From contig NZ_ATJV01000043.1 of the NCBI RefSeq assembly GCF_000443165.1, positions 37,311 through 101,310 of the forward strand: a stretch of DNA of 64,000 nt, written 5' to 3'. This stretch comes from Thauera terpenica 58Eu (GTDB lineage Bacteria > Pseudomonadota > Gammaproteobacteria > Burkholderiales > Rhodocyclaceae). A program made the translations under genes and the position numbers. The notes beneath the pieces are model-generated. The model ran no database searches. It was not told the origin of the DNA and worked only from the letters and a program-made list of their open reading frames with translations. Positions 30,413 to 40,029 of this stretch are shown here, in pieces. Every line of letters starts with the position of its first letter. The first letter of the stretch is position 1.

Positions 30413-30828
30413 GGTCTCTTTCCTGTCTCGTCTGCGGGTTGGTGTGCGCATCACGCGCCGCCGACCGCTCCCGACGACTGAGCAGGCCAACGACTCTTGC
30501 GCGAAGCTGCGAAGAATACCGTGAAACACCCATCTTTCGCATTACGAAAAACACGCCTGCAATGTGAAATGGAGAATCAGCACTCCGCTCCATCATCATA
30601 GCCGCGCCTGCGCACAGCGATAGTTACGACCGCCTTCATGAGCACCACCGGGTCATGGCATAATTCCGGGCTTTCACCGGCTGCGACTTGTCTTCGGCTG
30701 AGTCGCAGGCGGACATCGGTGCGCCATGATCGGCGCCCCAAGCAGCCCGCCGGCCAGGCAACAGCCTGCTTCAACGATGGCCGACCGACGGGCATGGTTT
30801 CGCATCACAGCACGGGAGAGCTGTACAC
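30413..30828. other. Intergenic region between maeB and pckG
   Basis: 416 bases with no gene that I can support, shared by two divergent metabolic genes. A stem-loop TGCGACT/AGTCGCA lies at 30682-30707 on the pckG side. A possible -10 CATAAT lies at 30658-30663, with TTCATG 16 bases upstream of it as a weak -35 candidate, so transcription of pckG may start near 30670. Operators for carbon-source control could be here, but none was recognised. Confidence 0.35.
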
Positions 30829-32676
30829 ATGTCTTTGAACCACGCCCAGGCGGCCATTGCCGCTGCCCCCGACTACGTCCGCCACGAAGGCCTGAAGCAG
30901 TGGGTCGGCGAGATCGCCGCACTCACCGAGCCGGACCGTGTCGTATGGTGCGACGGGTCGCAGGAAGAATACGATCGCCTGTGCGCCGAGATGGTCGATT
31001 CCGGGATGCTGATCAAGCTCAATCCGGAAAAGCGCAAGAACTCCTACCTCGCCTGCTCAGACCCGTCTGACGTCGCCCGCGTCGAAGACCGCACCTTCAT
31101 CTGCTCGCAGGACAAGGGCGACGCTGGCCCGACCAACAACTGGGAAGAGCCCGAAGTCATGCGCGAGACCCTGAACGGCTTGTTCAAGGGCGCGATGCGT
31201 GGGCGCACGATGTACGTCATTCCGTTCTCGATGGGTCCACTCGGTAGCCCGATCGCCCATATCGGCGTCGAGATCTCCGACAGCCCCTACGTCGTCACCA
31301 ACATGCGCATCATGACGCGCATGGGCAAGGGCGCAATCGAAGTGCTCGGCACCGACGGCGCCTTCGTGCCCTGCGTGCATTCGGTCGGCGCCCCGCTTGG
31401 CCAGGGCGAGCCCGACAGCCGCTGGCCGTGCAACCCGACCACCAAATACATCGTGCACTTCCCCGAGACGCGCGAGATCTGGTCCTACGGCTCGGGCTAC
31501 GGCGGCAACGCCTTGCTGGGCAAGAAGTGCTTCGCGCTGCGCATCGCCTCCACCATGGCGCGTGACGAGGGCTGGCTGGCCGAGCACATGCTGATCCTCG
31601 GCGTCGAGTCACCGCAAGGCGAGAAGACCTACGTCGCTGCCGCCTTCCCCTCGGCCTGCGGCAAGACCAACTTTGCCATGCTGATCCCGCCGAAGAGCTT
31701 CGACGGCTGGAAGATCACCACCGTCGGCGACGACATCGCCTGGATCAAGCCCGGCCCGGATGGCAAGTTCCGCGCCATCAACCCCGAATACGGCTATTTC
31801 GGCGTCGCTCCCGGCACCTCCGAAAAAACCAACTTCAACGCCATGGCGACCTTGAAGGAAAACATCATCTTCACCAACGTCGCGCTCACCGACGACGGCG
31901 ACGTGTGGTGGGAAGGCATGACCAAGGAAGCGCCCGCTCACCTGATCGACTGGCAGGGCAAGGACTGGACGCCGGAGATCGCTGCTGAAACCAAGCGCAA
32001 GGCCGCACACCCGAACGCGCGTTTCACTGCCCCCGCGAATCAGTGCCCGTCGGTCGATCCAGCCTGGGAAGACCCCGCCGGCGTGCCGATTTCGGCCTTC
32101 ATCTTCGGTGGCCGTCGCGCCACCACCGTGCCGCTGGTGTACCAGGCCTTCAACTGGAACTTCGGCGTCTACATGGCCGCAACCCTGGGCTCGGAAACCA
32201 CCGCCGCCGCCTTTGGCGCGCAGGGCGTGGTGCGTCGCGACCCCTTCGCCATGCTGCCCTTCTGCGGCTACCACATGGGCGACTACTTCAACCACTGGCT
32301 GAAGATGGGCCATACGGTGGAAGACACACCCAAGATCTTCTGCGTGAACTGGTTCCGCCTCAATGAGCAGGGCGAATTCATGTGGCCCGGCTTTGGCGAC
32401 AACATGCGCGTCCTGAAGTGGATCGTCGATCGCTGCCGCGGCAAGATCGCAGCCAAGGAGACCGCGCTGGGCTGGATGCCGCGCTTCGAGGATCTGGACT
32501 GGAACGGTGCCGACGTCAGCCGCGCCGAGTTCGACGCCCTCATCCAGGTTGACGCCGATGCCTGGCGTACCGAGCTCGAATCGCACAAGGAATGGTTCGA
32601 CAAGTTGCAGGACCGCCTGCCGCGCGAGCTGGAGCTGAAGCGCGAACTGTTCGAGCTGGCACTGAACGCCGACTGA
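30829..32676 (+). CDS. pckG: Phosphoenolpyruvate carboxykinase (GTP)
   Basis: A 615-residue enzyme converting oxaloacetate and GTP to PEP in gluconeogenesis. The GTP-form motifs are present: the P-loop [13 protein letters not shown] near residue 280, and [17 protein letters not shown] downstream. The length is that of the GTP type, not of the ATP type (about 530). It is divergent from maeB and followed by a strong terminator. Growth on organic acids is the likely setting. Confidence 0.97.
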   Translation: MSLNHAQAAIAAAPDYVRHEGLKQWVGEIAALTEPDRVVWCDGSQEEYDRLCAEMVDSGMLIKLNPEKRKNSYLACSDPSDVARVEDRTFICSQDKGDAGPTNNWEEPEVMRETLNGLFKGAMRGRTMYVIPFSMGPLGSPIAHIGVEISDSPYVVTNMRIMTRMGKGAIEVLGTDGAFVPCVHSVGAPLGQGEPDSRWPCNPTTKYIVHFPETREIWSYGSGYGGNALLGKKCFALRIASTMARDEGWLAEHMLILGVESPQGEKTYVAAAFPSACGKTNFAMLIPPKSFDGWKITTVGDDIAWIKPGPDGKFRAINPEYGYFGVAPGTSEKTNFNAMATLKENIIFTNVALTDDGDVWWEGMTKEAPAHLIDWQGKDWTPEIAAETKRKAAHPNARFTAPANQCPSVDPAWEDPAGVPISAFIFGGRRATTVPLVYQAFNWNFGVYMAATLGSETTAAAFGAQGVVRRDPFAMLPFCGYHMGDYFNHWLKMGHTVEDTPKIFCVNWFRLNEQGEFMWPGFGDNMRVLKWIVDRCRGKIAAKETALGWMPRFEDLDWNGADVSRAEFDALIQVDADAWRTELESHKEWFDKLQDRLPRELELKRELFELALNAD

Positions 32677-32729
32677 GCTCCCCCGACTGAGCCCTGAAGC
32701 ACTGCGCTTCACGCACAGGAGCCACATCG

Positions 32730-32763
32730 CAAAAGCGCCGCTCGACGGCGCTTTTGTTTTTTC
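32730..32763 (+). terminator. Intrinsic terminator after pckG
   Basis: CAAAAGCGCCG and CGGCGCTTTTG form a perfect 11-bp stem with a 5-base loop, followed by a run of six T. It lies 54 bases past the pckG stop. Confidence 0.95.
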
Positions 32764-32833
32764 AGACAACACTCACGGGCAAAAAAGCCGGCCGGTCTTG
32801 GCTCGCCCTTGAGCCCCACAGAGGATCGCAGAG

Positions 32834-34006
32834 ATGCTTCAGCGTTCGCGCCGCGTCCAGGACATCCAGCCCTTCCACGTCATGGAGCTGCTGCGCCGCG
32901 CGCGCGAGCTCGAAGCCCAGGGGCGCAACATCATCCACATGGAAGTCGGTGAGCCCGATTTCCCCACGCCCCAGCCCATCATCGACGCTGCCACGCGTTT
33001 CATCGCCGACGGCGACGTGCATTACACTCCCGGCCTGGGCCTGCCGGCCTTGCGCGCAGCGATCTCGGGCTTCTACCTCGAGCGCTTCGGCGCCGAGGTC
33101 GCACCCGAACGCATCGTCGTCACCGCCGGCGCCTCCGGCGCCCTCATCCTGGCGCTAGCGGCAACGACCGATCCGGGCGATGAGTGGCTGCTGCCCGATC
33201 CGGGCTATCCCTCCAACCGCCACCTGGTGCGCAGCTTCGAGGGCCGCGCACGCAGCCTGGCGGTGGATGCGGCCACACGCTACCAGCCCACACCGACGCA
33301 GGTCGACGCCGCCTGGTGTGAACGCAGCCGGGGGCTGATGGTGGCAAGCCCGTCAAACCCCACCGGCACCTTGCTCAGCGTCAGTGAAATCGCCGCCCTG
33401 CACACGGTGACGCACGCCCGTGGCGGCGTGCTGATCGTCGACGAGATCTACCAGGGCCTGAGCTACGGCGTCGAAGCGACGACGGCCCTCGCCGATCCGC
33501 GCCTCAACGCGGCCGACGACCTCTTCGTGGTGAACAGCTTCTCGAAGTATTTCGGCATGACAGGCTGGCGCCTGGGCTGGCTGGTGGCACCCGAAGGCCT
33601 GGTGCGCGACATCGAAAAGCTCGCGCAACATTTCTTCATCTCGCCCTCCACCCCGGCACAACACGCCGCACTGGCGGCCTTCCAGCCCGATACGCTGGCC
33701 ATCCTGGAAGCACGGCGGAAGGAGTTCGGCGCTCGTCGCGACACCCTGCTGCCCGCACTGCGCAGCCTCGGCTTTCGCGTCGCGGCCGAGCCGCAGGGCG
33801 CGTTTTACATCTATGCCGACGTCTCGGACATTGCCGCAGACGCCGAAAGTCTGGCCCGCCGCCTGATCGAAGAAGCGGGGGTGGCGGCCACGCCGGGACT
33901 GGATTTTGGTCATCACCTGCCGCGTCAGCATCTGCGCATTGCCTACACCACGCGGCGCGAGCGTCTGCTCGAGGCCGTGGAGCGCATCGCACGGCTGCAG
34001 CTTTGA
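32834..34006 (+). CDS. Class I/II pyridoxal-phosphate aminotransferase
   Basis: A 390-residue cytoplasmic aminotransferase of fold type I. The PLP lysine is in SFSKYFGMTGWRLGW near residue 239, and SNPTG and the PEG...GAFY segments are typical. It most resembles aspartate/alanine aminotransferase-type proteins (AspC/AlaT/AlaA group), but substrate cannot be fixed. It follows the pckG terminator, so it has its own promoter, and converges on the lytic transglycosylase with one base between stops. Confidence 0.9.
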   Translation: MLQRSRRVQDIQPFHVMELLRRARELEAQGRNIIHMEVGEPDFPTPQPIIDAATRFIADGDVHYTPGLGLPALRAAISGFYLERFGAEVAPERIVVTAGASGALILALAATTDPGDEWLLPDPGYPSNRHLVRSFEGRARSLAVDAATRYQPTPTQVDAAWCERSRGLMVASPSNPTGTLLSVSEIAALHTVTHARGGVLIVDEIYQGLSYGVEATTALADPRLNAADDLFVVNSFSKYFGMTGWRLGWLVAPEGLVRDIEKLAQHFFISPSTPAQHAALAAFQPDTLAILEARRKEFGARRDTLLPALRSLGFRVAAEPQGAFYIYADVSDIAADAESLARRLIEEAGVAATPGLDFGHHLPRQHLRIAYTTRRERLLEAVERIARLQL

Positions 34007-34007
34007 C

Positions 34008-34883
34008 TCAGCTCGCGGCGGCGAGCACCTCGGCCCTGGCCTTATTCTGGTTCTGCACCAGCAACTCGCGCCCGGAAGCAGTGACCAGGCGCTTCTTGAC
34101 CGCCATCACCTTGCGCGTGTAGCGCGCATGCGGATCCTTGAGCGAGCCGTTGTAGTACTGCAGCGCACGTTGCAGGCTGCCGTAGCGCTGCACGCCCTCC
34201 TGCAACACCAGGGTGCCGACCCGAACATTGAGCTCAGGATCGAACAAGGCGTACCGGCCCTGGCGCTTGCCGATCTTGTCCTCGTGATAGCGCGGAATGA
34301 CCTGCATCAGGCCCTGCGCCCCCATCGTGCTGACCGCACGCGGATTGAAGCTGGATTCGACCGCCATGATGGCGACGATCAGCAAGGGGTCGAAACCGTG
34401 CTCTTCGGCTGAATCCTCGGCGGCCATCAAGGCCGGCTCCAGCGCCGGGCCGGAGACGCGATAGGTGTCCGAAATCCAGTCGCGCACACGCGCCATTTCG
34501 GGCGACAGCCCTTCGTCCTCTTCTGCGGCCAGACCATCGGCGCTACCGTCAAGCCCGAAGCCAGGCGTGCCCAGCGCCCGCAGCGCGGCGGAAGAGGTGG
34601 CACGGGCAGGGATGCTAAGGCCCGGCGTCGCCTGACGCGGCGCAAGCAGACTGGGCTGGGCGCGATCCGCGACGCTCAGCGCCATTGCGGCTTCGCCGAC
34701 TGTGGGCCCGGCCTTGGACGCTGCCCGGGTGTCGGCATAGCTGACTGCGATCGGCGCGCTGTTCTCGCCGACGACGTAGGCCATGCCCATCAGACCCAGG
34801 GAAAGAACGGTGCCGTGTGCAATGCTGAACATGGCTCCGCTCGCTTGACGCGCGAGCGTGTTGATTCGGGTTGCTTGTTTCAT
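34008..34883 (-). CDS. Lytic transglycosylase (SLT domain)
   Basis: A 291-residue protein. The N-terminal hydrophobic stretch (residues 15-37) is a signal or anchor. A 100-residue linker follows, and the SLT domain runs from about residue 150. The catalytic Glu is E176 in AVESSFNP, with MGAQGLMQVIP and ALQYYNGS downstream, so it should cleave glycan strands of peptidoglycan to anhydro-muropeptides. I start at the ATG at 34883, which has GGAGG seven bases upstream. The neighbouring ampD processes the products of such enzymes. A TTGACA promoter is about 280 bases upstream. Confidence 0.9.
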   Translation of the reverse strand: MKQATRINTLARQASGAMFSIAHGTVLSLGLMGMAYVVGENSAPIAVSYADTRAASKAGPTVGEAAMALSVADRAQPSLLAPRQATPGLSIPARATSSAALRALGTPGFGLDGSADGLAAEEDEGLSPEMARVRDWISDTYRVSGPALEPALMAAEDSAEEHGFDPLLIVAIMAVESSFNPRAVSTMGAQGLMQVIPRYHEDKIGKRQGRYALFDPELNVRVGTLVLQEGVQRYGSLQRALQYYNGSLKDPHARYTRKVMAVKKRLVTASGRELLVQNQNKARAEVLAAAS

Positions 34884-35216
34884 GGTGTCCTCCATGCTGC
34901 GACCAGGGCGGCTGCAGCTGGATCGGCGTGGTCGGCCATCCAGCGCTTCCGCATGGTGTGCAGAAGCCGACTCAACCGGGGCGGATAAACCTCGGCCGAG
35001 TGCAGTAACGCTCGGTCACAAGTAGGTGTTCAAGCCCATCGTCGCAACGAAACAACGGACTGCGCGGTGCGTACGTCCATGAAACTGCGTCTCCCCGAAG
35101 GGAAGGCGCCGCACCGAAATCGATTGATGAATAAAAATGCTGCAGAGCAACACGGGGCGAACTTTATTGGTCCGCAAACATTTTGTCAAAACCTGAATGC
35201 GCTGCCCAGCCCGAAA
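34884..35216 (-). other. Long 5' leader of the lytic transglycosylase gene
   Basis: 333 bases without a supported gene between two genes on the same strand. A good promoter-like pair lies at 35161-35189, pointing left. That would make a leader of about 270 bases. No known riboswitch was recognised in it. The leader may carry a regulatory RNA element. Confidence 0.35.
35161..35189 (-). promoter_or_regulatory. Sigma-70-type promoter for the lytic transglycosylase
   Basis: On the minus strand, TTGACA (35189-35184) is followed 17 bases later by TAAAGT (35166-35161). The -35 is perfect and the spacing ideal; the -10 matches four of six bases. It lies downstream of the ampD stop and drives leftward. 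Confidence 0.55.
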
Positions 35217-35735
35217 TCAATCTCCGACTTGCTGCAGACAGCGCTCGAACTGCGCCCAATCGAAGCCAGGGCCAGGGTCGGTTTTACGGCCTGGCGCAAT
35301 CTCCGAGTGCCCCACGACACCCTCGATCGGGTAACGTTTTTTCAGCATAAGGACCAGACGGGCAAGTTGCTCATATTGGGCAATCTCGAATTTCTGGGCG
35401 TCGCAGCCCTCCAGTTCAATGCCGATGGAGAAGTCATTGCAGCGCTGCTGCCCGTTCCAGCACGACACCCCCGCATGCCAGGCACGGAGGTCCGGATCGA
35501 CGAAACGGATCAGTAAACCATCGCGACGGATGAAGTAATGCGCCGATACCCGCAGATGGCGGATGGTGTCGTAGTAAGGGTGGCTTGCACAGGGCAGGGA
35601 GTTGGTGAACAACTGCGCCACACCCGGGCCGCCGAACTGCTCCGGCGGCAGGCTGATCGCGTGCACCACGATCAGGCGCACGCGCACACCCGGCGGGCGG
35701 TGATCAAAATTGGGGGACGGAAGGAAGAGGCTCAC
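35217..35735 (-). CDS. ampD: 1,6-anhydro-N-acetylmuramyl-L-alanine amidase AmpD
   Basis: A 172-residue cytoplasmic zinc amidase that recycles anhydro-muropeptides and so holds down AmpR-type beta-lactamase induction. The zinc ligands fit His25 (VVHAIS), His143 (GHSEIAPGRKTDPG) and Asp153, with the same spacing as in Citrobacter AmpD. No signal peptide is seen, consistent with AmpD rather than AmiD. It precedes the lytic transglycosylase, giving a muropeptide-recycling neighbourhood. Confidence 0.94.
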   Translation of the reverse strand: MSLFLPSPNFDHRPPGVRVRLIVVHAISLPPEQFGGPGVAQLFTNSLPCASHPYYDTIRHLRVSAHYFIRRDGLLIRFVDPDLRAWHAGVSCWNGQQRCNDFSIGIELEGCDAQKFEIAQYEQLARLVLMLKKRYPIEGVVGHSEIAPGRKTDPGPGFDWAQFERCLQQVGD

Positions 35736-36217
35736 GGTCGTCGGTCGAAGGGCTTCGCCCTGTGCAGGCGACGGTGGACCCTAACAGCAAGTCCCCGTCT
35801 GGCCAACCGGGTCCGGCCCGCTGAGCGAGGGCCACCGAGCTTCACGCCCAGGCCCCAGCAAACAGCTTCAGGCCACGAAAACCGAACCGGAAAAGCGCCA
35901 CCAGACGAAACCAGCCCCCCGACAGCTCAATTCTCGCCACGCAGATGCTGCATTGCAGCAATCACGCCCGGCGGCCGATCTCCCCACGGCGCGGCAAGAT
36001 CGCGCCCCACGGAGATGGAGTGCAGGCGCCCGTGCCCCGCTCTCCATCTCCGTGTTCCGCGCCACCGCAGCAGCTCGGCTGTCGATAGAATAGGGCGCAG
36101 CGCATGCACCTGCATCCGACCGCAGGTGTTCCAGGGCGCAAACAAGTCCGGGCCAAGAGGCCCAGCCGTCCGCGCCGACACTCTCGCCTGCCTGCTGCGC
36201 ATCACACCAGAATCCAC
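35736..36217. other. Intergenic region between ampD and SLC13-type permease
   Basis: 482 bases between divergent genes. No frame here looks like a protein. It contains the small stem AGGGC/GCCCT with loop TTC near 35746 and the long inverted repeat at 36008-36054. A possible -10 TAGAAT near 36084 would serve the permease gene. Confidence 0.4.
36008..36054. repeat. Perfect 13-bp inverted repeat
   Basis: CACGGAGATGGAG (36008-36020) and CTCCATCTCCGTG (36042-36054) are exact reverse complements with a 21-base spacer. A single transcript would fold into a stable hairpin. There is no T-run after it, so it is not a standard terminator. Possible roles are a protein-binding site or an RNA element. 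Confidence 0.8.
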
Positions 36218-37954
36218 ATGACGGCCTATCTCGTCCTCGCCTCGATCGCCGTCCTGCTCGGTCTACTCATCCACGGCCGCTTCGGCCCAGCCATCCTGTT
36301 CGCGACCTGGGCAGGTGGCTACACCCTGCTCGGCCTCAGCAGTCAGCAGGCCTTCCTGTCCAACTTCACCAACACGGCCCTGGCCACGCTGATCCTGCTG
36401 CTGCTGGTCTCACTCGCCCTCGAACGTTCGCCGCTGCTCGATCGCCTGTCCGCCTCCCTGCTGCAGGGCAGCCGGCGCCGTGCGACGCTGAAGCTGGGCA
36501 GCGTCACCGCCCTGATCTCCGCCTTCATGAACAACACCGCGGTGGTCGGCGCCCTGCTCGGCCCGATCTCGAAGCAGCGCCTGCATCCGCCCTCAAAGCT
36601 GCTGATCCCGCTTTCCTACGCCTCCATCCTTGGCGGCATCACCACCCTGGTGGGGACCTCGACCAACCTGGTGGTCAATTCCTTCGCCGTCGAAGCCGGA
36701 TTGCCTGCGCTGCAGATGTTCCAGTTCACCCTCGTCGGCCTGCCGGTGGCGCTGCTGTGCATCGCCGTCATGGCCCTCAGCAGCCGGACGCTGCCGGCCA
36801 ATGCCGCGAGCGACGCCGAGTCGCGCACCGCCTACTTCCTCGAGGCCCGCGTCACGGCCGGCTCGCCCCTGATCGGGCGCAGCATCGAGGACAACTGCCT
36901 GCGCAATCTCGAAGGCCTGTTCCTGGTCGAGATCGCACGCAAGGAACGCCTGATCTCGCCGGTAGGACCGGCGGAGGTTCTGCAGGCGGGGGATGTGCTC
37001 GTATTCACCGGTGCGGTCGACAAGGTGCAGGCGCTGCAACGCTTTGCGGGCCTGCAGGTGTTCGGCGTGGGCGCGGACGCACTGCTCAAGTCCAACCTCA
37101 TCGAAGTCGTCATCTCCAATGAGTCGGAACTGGCGAATCGCACCGTGCGCGACATGGACTTCCGCACCATGTTCGATGCCGGCGTGGTCGGCATCCGGCG
37201 CGGTGACAAGCGCCTCACCGGACAACTGGGGCGCATCCCGCTGCGCATCGGTGACAGCCTGCTGCTGGCCGCGGGGCCGGACTTCTTCCAGCATCGCAAC
37301 CTCGACCGCAACTTCCACGTGCTCAACGGCGCCGGAGTGCGCCCACGCATGAGCTCAGCGCAGAGCAGCTTCGCGCTCACAGGCTTCGCCAGCGTCATCC
37401 TGCTGTCCGCGCTCGAGTACCTGCCGCTGTTCAACGGCCTGCTGATCCTGTTCGCAGCGCTGCTGGTGAGCGGACTGCTCACCCTGGGCGAAGTACGGCG
37501 CCGCTTTCCGTTCGAGATCATGGTGGTGATCGGCTCGGCGCTGACCATTGCCGGGGTCCTCGAACGCTCGGGCGCGGCCGCACTGATGGCGGGCTGGATG
37601 CGCAGCCTGTTCGACGGTTACGGGGTGTATGGCGCCCTGGTCGGGGTGTATCTGATCACCCTGACCCTGACCGAACTGATCACCAATAACGCCGCAGCCG
37701 CGCTCGCGTTTCCGATTGCACTGGGGACGGCGCGCGCCTTCGGCGTCGATCCGACGCCCTTCGTCATGATCGTGGCTTACGGCGCGAGCGCCGGTTTCCT
37801 GATCCCTTTCGGCTATCAGACCCACCTCATGGTGTATTCGGCGGGGCGCTATCGCATGCGCGACTTCCTGCGCGCGGGCCTACCCGTCAGCCTGGCGTAT
37901 TCGCTCGGTGTGCTGGCGCTGGTGCCGCTGGTGTTTCCGCTCCAGCCGGCGTGA
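36218..37954 (+). CDS. SLC13-family permease with TrkA-C domains
   Basis: A 578-residue inner membrane transporter of the divalent anion:Na+ symporter (DASS) fold. The N-terminal half has hydrophobic helices and the motif FMNNTAVVGALLGPIS; the second membrane half has ELITNNAAAALAFPIALG. Between them, about residues 200-380, lie two TrkA-C (RCK_C) domains such as VTAGSPLIGRSIEDNCLRNL. I start at the ATG at 36218; the frame upstream is Arg/Pro-rich and unlike protein. The substrate is unknown: sulfate, dicarboxylate or other anions are all possible. Confidence 0.9.
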   Translation: MTAYLVLASIAVLLGLLIHGRFGPAILFATWAGGYTLLGLSSQQAFLSNFTNTALATLILLLLVSLALERSPLLDRLSASLLQGSRRRATLKLGSVTALISAFMNNTAVVGALLGPISKQRLHPPSKLLIPLSYASILGGITTLVGTSTNLVVNSFAVEAGLPALQMFQFTLVGLPVALLCIAVMALSSRTLPANAASDAESRTAYFLEARVTAGSPLIGRSIEDNCLRNLEGLFLVEIARKERLISPVGPAEVLQAGDVLVFTGAVDKVQALQRFAGLQVFGVGADALLKSNLIEVVISNESELANRTVRDMDFRTMFDAGVVGIRRGDKRLTGQLGRIPLRIGDSLLLAAGPDFFQHRNLDRNFHVLNGAGVRPRMSSAQSSFALTGFASVILLSALEYLPLFNGLLILFAALLVSGLLTLGEVRRRFPFEIMVVIGSALTIAGVLERSGAAALMAGWMRSLFDGYGVYGALVGVYLITLTLTELITNNAAAALAFPIALGTARAFGVDPTPFVMIVAYGASAGFLIPFGYQTHLMVYSAGRYRMRDFLRAGLPVSLAYSLGVLALVPLVFPLQPA

Positions 37955-38003
37955 ACGAGCCGCCCGCAAGGGCGCGCGCTCATTCAGCCAACAAGACGGC
38001 CAG

Positions 38004-38261
38004 TCAGTGCGCGTTCAGACGGGTGACGAATTCCACCACCGAGCCCACGGTGGCAAAGGAGCTGCCGTCGACCTCGTCATCGGGCACGATGATGTCGAAG
38101 CGCAGCTCGATTTCCTGAATGACCGCGATCACCGCCATCGAGTCGAGTTCGGCGACACTGCCCAGCAGCGGCGTATCGGCATCGAACGCCAGCGCGCGGC
38201 CGTCGAGGCTGAGCACCTCGTCGAGTAAGGACAACACTTCTTTTTGAATATCCAAGAACAC
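38004..38261 (-). CDS. Acyl carrier protein
   Basis: About 85 residues, acidic, with ELDSMAVIAVI, where the Ser takes the phosphopantetheine. It is divergent from an acyl-CoA ligase of the type found in exosortase-A-linked loci, so it may take part in acyl modification of the polysaccharide rather than fatty acid synthesis. The start is uncertain: GTG at 38261 and TTG at 38255 both fit the GGGAG site; an upstream ATG at 38297 lacks one. The 5' ends of the two divergent genes are about 80 bases apart. Confidence 0.85.
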   Translation of the reverse strand: MFLDIQKEVLSLLDEVLSLDGRALAFDADTPLLGSVAELDSMAVIAVIQEIELRFDIIVPDDEVDGSSFATVGSVVEFVTRLNAH

Positions 38262-38342
38262 CGTCTCCCTTACGCAATCTCGCAGGCACCACAGCAATCC
38301 GGGTGCCCTGGCCGGCCCGCATTATACTTCCGGACTTGAGCA

Positions 38343-39974
38343 ATGATTGTGCCTCGCCTTCAAACCTGCATGTTGAACCCTGTCCCTTGCCCCAGCGATC
38401 TGCTGCACCACCTCGTCACCGCCGCCGCCGAGCGTGACGGCGAGCGCATCGCGCTCAGCGCAGGCACCCAGCACCTGAGCTATGCGAGCGTACACGCCGC
38501 CTGCCAGGCGGCGGCGGCCGGACTCATCGCGCTCGGTCTGGCGCGCGCCGAACGGGTCGCGATCTACCTCGACAAACGCGCTGAATTCGTCGTCGCTGCC
38601 TTCGGCACGAGCGCGGCGGGTGCCGTCTTCGTGCCGGTCAACCCCATCCTCAAGCCCGATCAGGTCGGCCACATCCTGCGCGACTGCAATGTGCGTGTGC
38701 TCGTCACCAGCGCGGAGCGCCTGGCCACCTTGCGCGACACCCTGGCAGGCTGCCACGATCTGCGCCACGTGGTGCTGACCGGCGCGCCGGCGGCCGTGCC
38801 GGAGCTGAGTGGGGTATCGCTGCACGGCTGGGACGCGCTGCTGGCCGCGCCCGCGCGCCCAGCTCATCGCGTCATCGACGCCGACATGGCCGCCATCCTG
38901 TACACCTCGGGCAGCACCGGCCGCCCCAAGGGCGTGGTGCTGTCGCATCGCAACATGGTGACCGGGGCGAAGAGCGTCGCGCAATACCTCGGCAACCACG
39001 CGCACGACAGCCTGCTCGCCGCCCTGCCGCTGTCCTTTGATGCCGGCTTCTCGCAGCTCACCAGCGCCTTTCACGTCGGCGCGCGCGTGGTGCTGCTCAA
39101 CTATCTGCTGCCGCGTGACGTGCTCAAGGCGATCGCGCGCGAACGCGTCACCGGCCTCACCGCGGTGCCGCCGCTGTGGATCCAGCTCGCGCAGCTGTCC
39201 TGGCCCGAGGACATCGGCACCCACCTGCGCTACATCGCCAACACTGGCGGACGCATGCCGCTCGACACTTTGCAGCGTCTGCGCGCGCAACTGCCGCACA
39301 CCCGCCCTTTCCTGATGTATGGCCTCACCGAAGCCTTTCGTGCCACCTATCTGGCGCCGGAAGAGCTCGATCGCCGGCCGGATTCGATCGGCAAGGCCAT
39401 TCCCAACGCCGAGGTCATGGTGTTGCGCGCGGACGGCAGCGAATGTGCGGCCAACGAACCCGGCGAACTGGTGCAGCGCGGTGCGCTGGTGGCGATGGGC
39501 TACTGGAACGATGTCGACCGCACCGCCGAGCGCTTCCGCCCCCTGCCCACGCAGGCGCCGGGCGGCGCAGCCGGCCTGGTGCTGCCCGAGATCGCGGTGT
39601 TCTCGGGCGACACCGTGCGCCGCGACGAAGAGGGTTTCCTGTACTTCATTGGCCGCCGCGACGAGATGATCAAGACCTCCGGCTACCGCGTCAGCCCCAC
39701 CGAAGTGGAAGAGATCGTTTACGCCACCGGGCTGGTTGGCGAATGTGCCGCCTTCGGTGTTGCTCACGACAGCCTCGGTCACAGCATCACGGTCGTGGTC
39801 ACGCCCCCTGCCAGCGGCGCGGTGGACAGCGCCGCGCTGCTTGCTGCCTGCCGCAGCCGCATGCCGGCCTACATGGTCCCCGCACGTATCGAAGCGCACG
39901 CAGGCCCACTGCCGCGCAACCCCAACGGCAAGATCGACCGCAAGGCACTTGCCGCTGCAGCCCAGGCCGGCTGA
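38343..39974 (+). CDS. AMP-forming acyl-CoA ligase, exosortase-A-associated type
   Basis: A 543-residue adenylate-forming enzyme. The AMP motif YTSGSTGRPKG lies near residues 187-197, and GLTEAFRATYL and GYRVSPTEVEE complete the large domain and hinge. This subfamily is known from exosortase-A/PEP-CTERM EPS loci, next to an acyl carrier protein and a PLP decarboxylase, exactly as here. It probably activates a carboxylic acid and loads it on the ACP. An ATG at 38370 is an alternative start. The substrate is unknown. Confidence 0.87.
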   Translation: MIVPRLQTCMLNPVPCPSDLLHHLVTAAAERDGERIALSAGTQHLSYASVHAACQAAAAGLIALGLARAERVAIYLDKRAEFVVAAFGTSAAGAVFVPVNPILKPDQVGHILRDCNVRVLVTSAERLATLRDTLAGCHDLRHVVLTGAPAAVPELSGVSLHGWDALLAAPARPAHRVIDADMAAILYTSGSTGRPKGVVLSHRNMVTGAKSVAQYLGNHAHDSLLAALPLSFDAGFSQLTSAFHVGARVVLLNYLLPRDVLKAIARERVTGLTAVPPLWIQLAQLSWPEDIGTHLRYIANTGGRMPLDTLQRLRAQLPHTRPFLMYGLTEAFRATYLAPEELDRRPDSIGKAIPNAEVMVLRADGSECAANEPGELVQRGALVAMGYWNDVDRTAERFRPLPTQAPGGAAGLVLPEIAVFSGDTVRRDEEGFLYFIGRRDEMIKTSGYRVSPTEVEEIVYATGLVGECAAFGVAHDSLGHSITVVVTPPASGAVDSAALLAACRSRMPAYMVPARIEAHAGPLPRNPNGKIDRKALAAAAQAG

Positions 39975-40029
39975 GCCTGGCTCAGGCTTGAACCACGAAA
40001 ACGATGGTCGAATCGAGAAACCCCGCCCC

